A stretch of DNA of 7,215 bases, taken from contig JAMORD010000094.1 in the NCBI GenBank assembly GCA_027063755.1, forward strand, positions 1-7,215, read 5' to 3'. Made by a program: the position numbers and the translations under genes. Origin of the DNA: a bacterium (GTDB lineage Bacteria; Coprothermobacterota; Coprothermobacteria; Coprothermobacterales; JAADFF01). This document shows positions 5,627 to 7,215 of this stretch, piece after piece (position 1 is the first letter of the stretch; each line of letters begins with the position of its first letter). The notes beneath the pieces are model-generated. The model was not told the DNA's origin, did not search any database, and saw nothing but the letters and a program-made list of their open reading frames with translations.

Positions 5627-7215
5627 ATGAGGAAATTAGCCAGAGTTTTAGTCTTTGTATTGATACTGCTTAGTATATCCTTGCCTTCAGCAGATGCCTC
5701 TACTATAGAAACTATCGGTATCCCAGATGTTCACATACCCGACCCATTGCTCATTGAAAATCCCACGGATTTCTGGCTCTCATCTCTTATATGGCAACCA
5801 TTAACATGGTATGAAAATGGACAGGTATACCCAGTCATAGCAGAAAGCTGGACATCATCAGGCACATTGTGGACCTTCAAAATAAAAAAGCACCTCACAT
5901 GGAAAGATGGTAGTACTCTCACCGCCACCGATGTAGTGAACACATATAATTACTTGCTACACATGCCTATAAATCACCGTAGAGGGGCTACCATATGGCT
6001 GCTCATAAGCAATATTAGAAGTGTAGAAACGGCATCCGATAACACTGTCGTTTTCCAGCTTTACAAACCCTATGGAGACTTTGCCAAAGATGTCACTTCA
6101 AATGTATTCATACTTCCCAAACACCTAAGAAACTATAAAATGAAAACACACAATATTTGGGGCAGCGGAATGTACTATGTGAACAAAACAACCTCAGAAA
6201 ATATAGTGCTAAAACGAAACCCCAATTATAAAGGTTATGTTCCTTATCCTGAAACATTGATATTTACCAGTAATCTATCTAAAACTAATAACTATATAAC
6301 ATATCCCGCACCACATGGTACTCAGCAATATCACATATCACTAAGGCTTGTCTTCAACACCAAAAAACAACCTTTTACCACTTGGCCCTATAGATACTTG
6401 CTAATAACCACATTACCTTACAACAAACTTACCACAACAGGGACAGCAGGCACACCTTGTCTTATGAAAAGTCCTCTGTGTCATTCCAGTCTACATATTG
6501 ATAGGCTAGTATTTGATGCCAATGAGTTCATAGAAAACTACAGCATAGACATAGATAGACTCCAAAACCTCACATTGGCTGTGCCTCCGTTTCTTGAAGA
6601 TGTTGCTCAAAAAATAGTCCAGGGCTGGAAAAAAATAGGTATACATGTTAACATAAAAACAGTTCCACTTTACACTATGCTTCACAATCCCCCAGATGTC
6701 AATATGATTATCATTCCCATAGGGGGAAGCACAAGCCCTTATACACTGGCATCACCTGACTTTCCTTTCTGTCAATGGAACTATCCCAACTTTTTCATCA
6801 AACTATCTGAAGGCATAACAGGTGATCATACCAAATTAGTAACAGCACTGGAAATACTTGACTATACATATCCAAGCACAACCATACAATTTCCTAAAGT
6901 CTATATCAACCTCAAAACCCCATACCTGAAAAAGCATATAGCAGGCTTAGGTATCCCTATGCTGACATCTCCCATTGACGATCCGACGATTGGTTTGTAT
7001 ATACCACCAGAAGAAACTACAGGAACAGCCAGTACAAGTACCACAGCTGGTATAACCAATAAACGGCTCACATACTTCAAAATGGGCCTCATAGCTGTCA
7101 TAGTCATCTCACTAATACTGCTACTTCTTATTTTCTTAGTGCCACGAATAAAAACACTCTGGACAAAAATCATTCATTTTCCTACCCTACTTGTTTTTGG
7201 AAGCATTGGCAGCCT
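5627..7215 (+). CDS. ABC transporter family-5 substrate-binding protein, membrane-anchored, possibly fused to permease (3' end cut)
   Basis: 529 codons are visible and the frame is open at the right edge. Residues 1-24 form a signal peptide (KLAR, hydrophobic 7-19, ADA before S25) without a lipobox Cys. Residues about 45-455 resemble SBP_bac_5 (DppA/OppA/NikA): LIWQPLTWYENGQVYPVIAE (54-73), TFKIKKHLTWKDGSTLTATD (83-102), VVFQLYKPY (141-149), ILPKH (162-166), GSGMYYV (179-185), LKRNPNYKGY (195-204) and IVQGWKKIGIHVNI (330-343). Such proteins bind peptides, nickel chelates or sugars outside the membrane. The body is somewhat shorter than usual. Cys278 and Cys285 could form a disulfide. A Thr/Ser-rich linker (463-476) leads to a membrane helix (about 486-505), a basic stretch PRIKTLWTK (506-514) and the start of another hydrophobic run (515 on). 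An AAGGTGAT ribosome site overlaps the methyltransferase end. Confidence 0.85.
   Translation, partial: MRKLARVLVFVLILLSISLPSADASTIETIGIPDVHIPDPLLIENPTDFWLSSLIWQPLTWYENGQVYPVIAESWTSSGTLWTFKIKKHLTWKDGSTLTATDVVNTYNYLLHMPINHRRGATIWLLISNIRSVETASDNTVVFQLYKPYGDFAKDVTSNVFILPKHLRNYKMKTHNIWGSGMYYVNKTTSENIVLKRNPNYKGYVPYPETLIFTSNLSKTNNYITYPAPHGTQQYHISLRLVFNTKKQPFTTWPYRYLLITTLPYNKLTTTGTAGTPCLMKSPLCHSSLHIDRLVFDANEFIENYSIDIDRLQNLTLAVPPFLEDVAQKIVQGWKKIGIHVNIKTVPLYTMLHNPPDVNMIIIPIGGSTSPYTLASPDFPFCQWNYPNFFIKLSEGITGDHTKLVTALEILDYTYPSTTIQFPKVYINLKTPYLKKHIAGLGIPMLTSPIDDPTIGLYIPPEETTGTASTSTTAGITNKRLTYFKMGLIAVIVISLILLLLIFLVPRIKTLWTKIIHFPTLLVFGSIGS

Noticed and set aside
6901-7173. A 90-codon minus-strand open frame with a hydrophobic stretch
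   Set aside because: It is the antisense of the membrane helix region of the binding protein, whose frame is continuous from a clear signal peptide.

Overview
The window looks like ordinary chromosome from a bacterium, probably a deep-branching thermophile-like lineage. Three things support this. Base composition is moderately AT-rich. AGA/AGG and ATA codons are common in every gene. The predicted DUF1931 histone-fold protein belongs to a family I know from Aquifex and Thermus, and the PurD ligand-site motifs resemble, from memory, those of Thermotoga. I cannot name the organism. Shine-Dalgarno sites are strong (GGAGG or AAGGTGAT type), and the sense strand changes once, near 4800-4870.

Left half, minus strand, in order of transcription (right to left): a small DUF1931 histone-fold protein (4357-4800); a 246-residue protein of unknown function whose ribosome site touches the histone stop codon (3604-4344); an intrinsic terminator (3551-3583); purD, for purine synthesis (2278-3507); a 166-bp gap with two TATAAT boxes and a leader hairpin (2112-2277); and the 5' two-thirds or so of rpoB (1-2111, cut by the window edge inside the rifampicin region). 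rpoB follows purD rather than the usual rplJ-rplL genes and appears to have its own promoters. Its N-terminal half carries an insertion with a duplicated cysteine-containing module.

Right half, plus strand: a class I SAM-dependent methyltransferase (4873-5622) is followed after 4 bp by a secreted family-5 (peptide/nickel type) ABC substrate-binding protein (5627 to the window end, incomplete). That protein has a signal peptide, a divergent binding domain, a Thr/Ser linker and a C-terminal membrane helix. It stays open into what may be a second membrane helix, so it may be a binding protein fused to a permease.

The features most worth follow-up are the possible binding-protein/permease fusion, the histone plus unknown-protein pair, and the unusual RpoB insertion and drug-pocket residues. 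I see no mobile element, CRISPR array, tRNA or rRNA.
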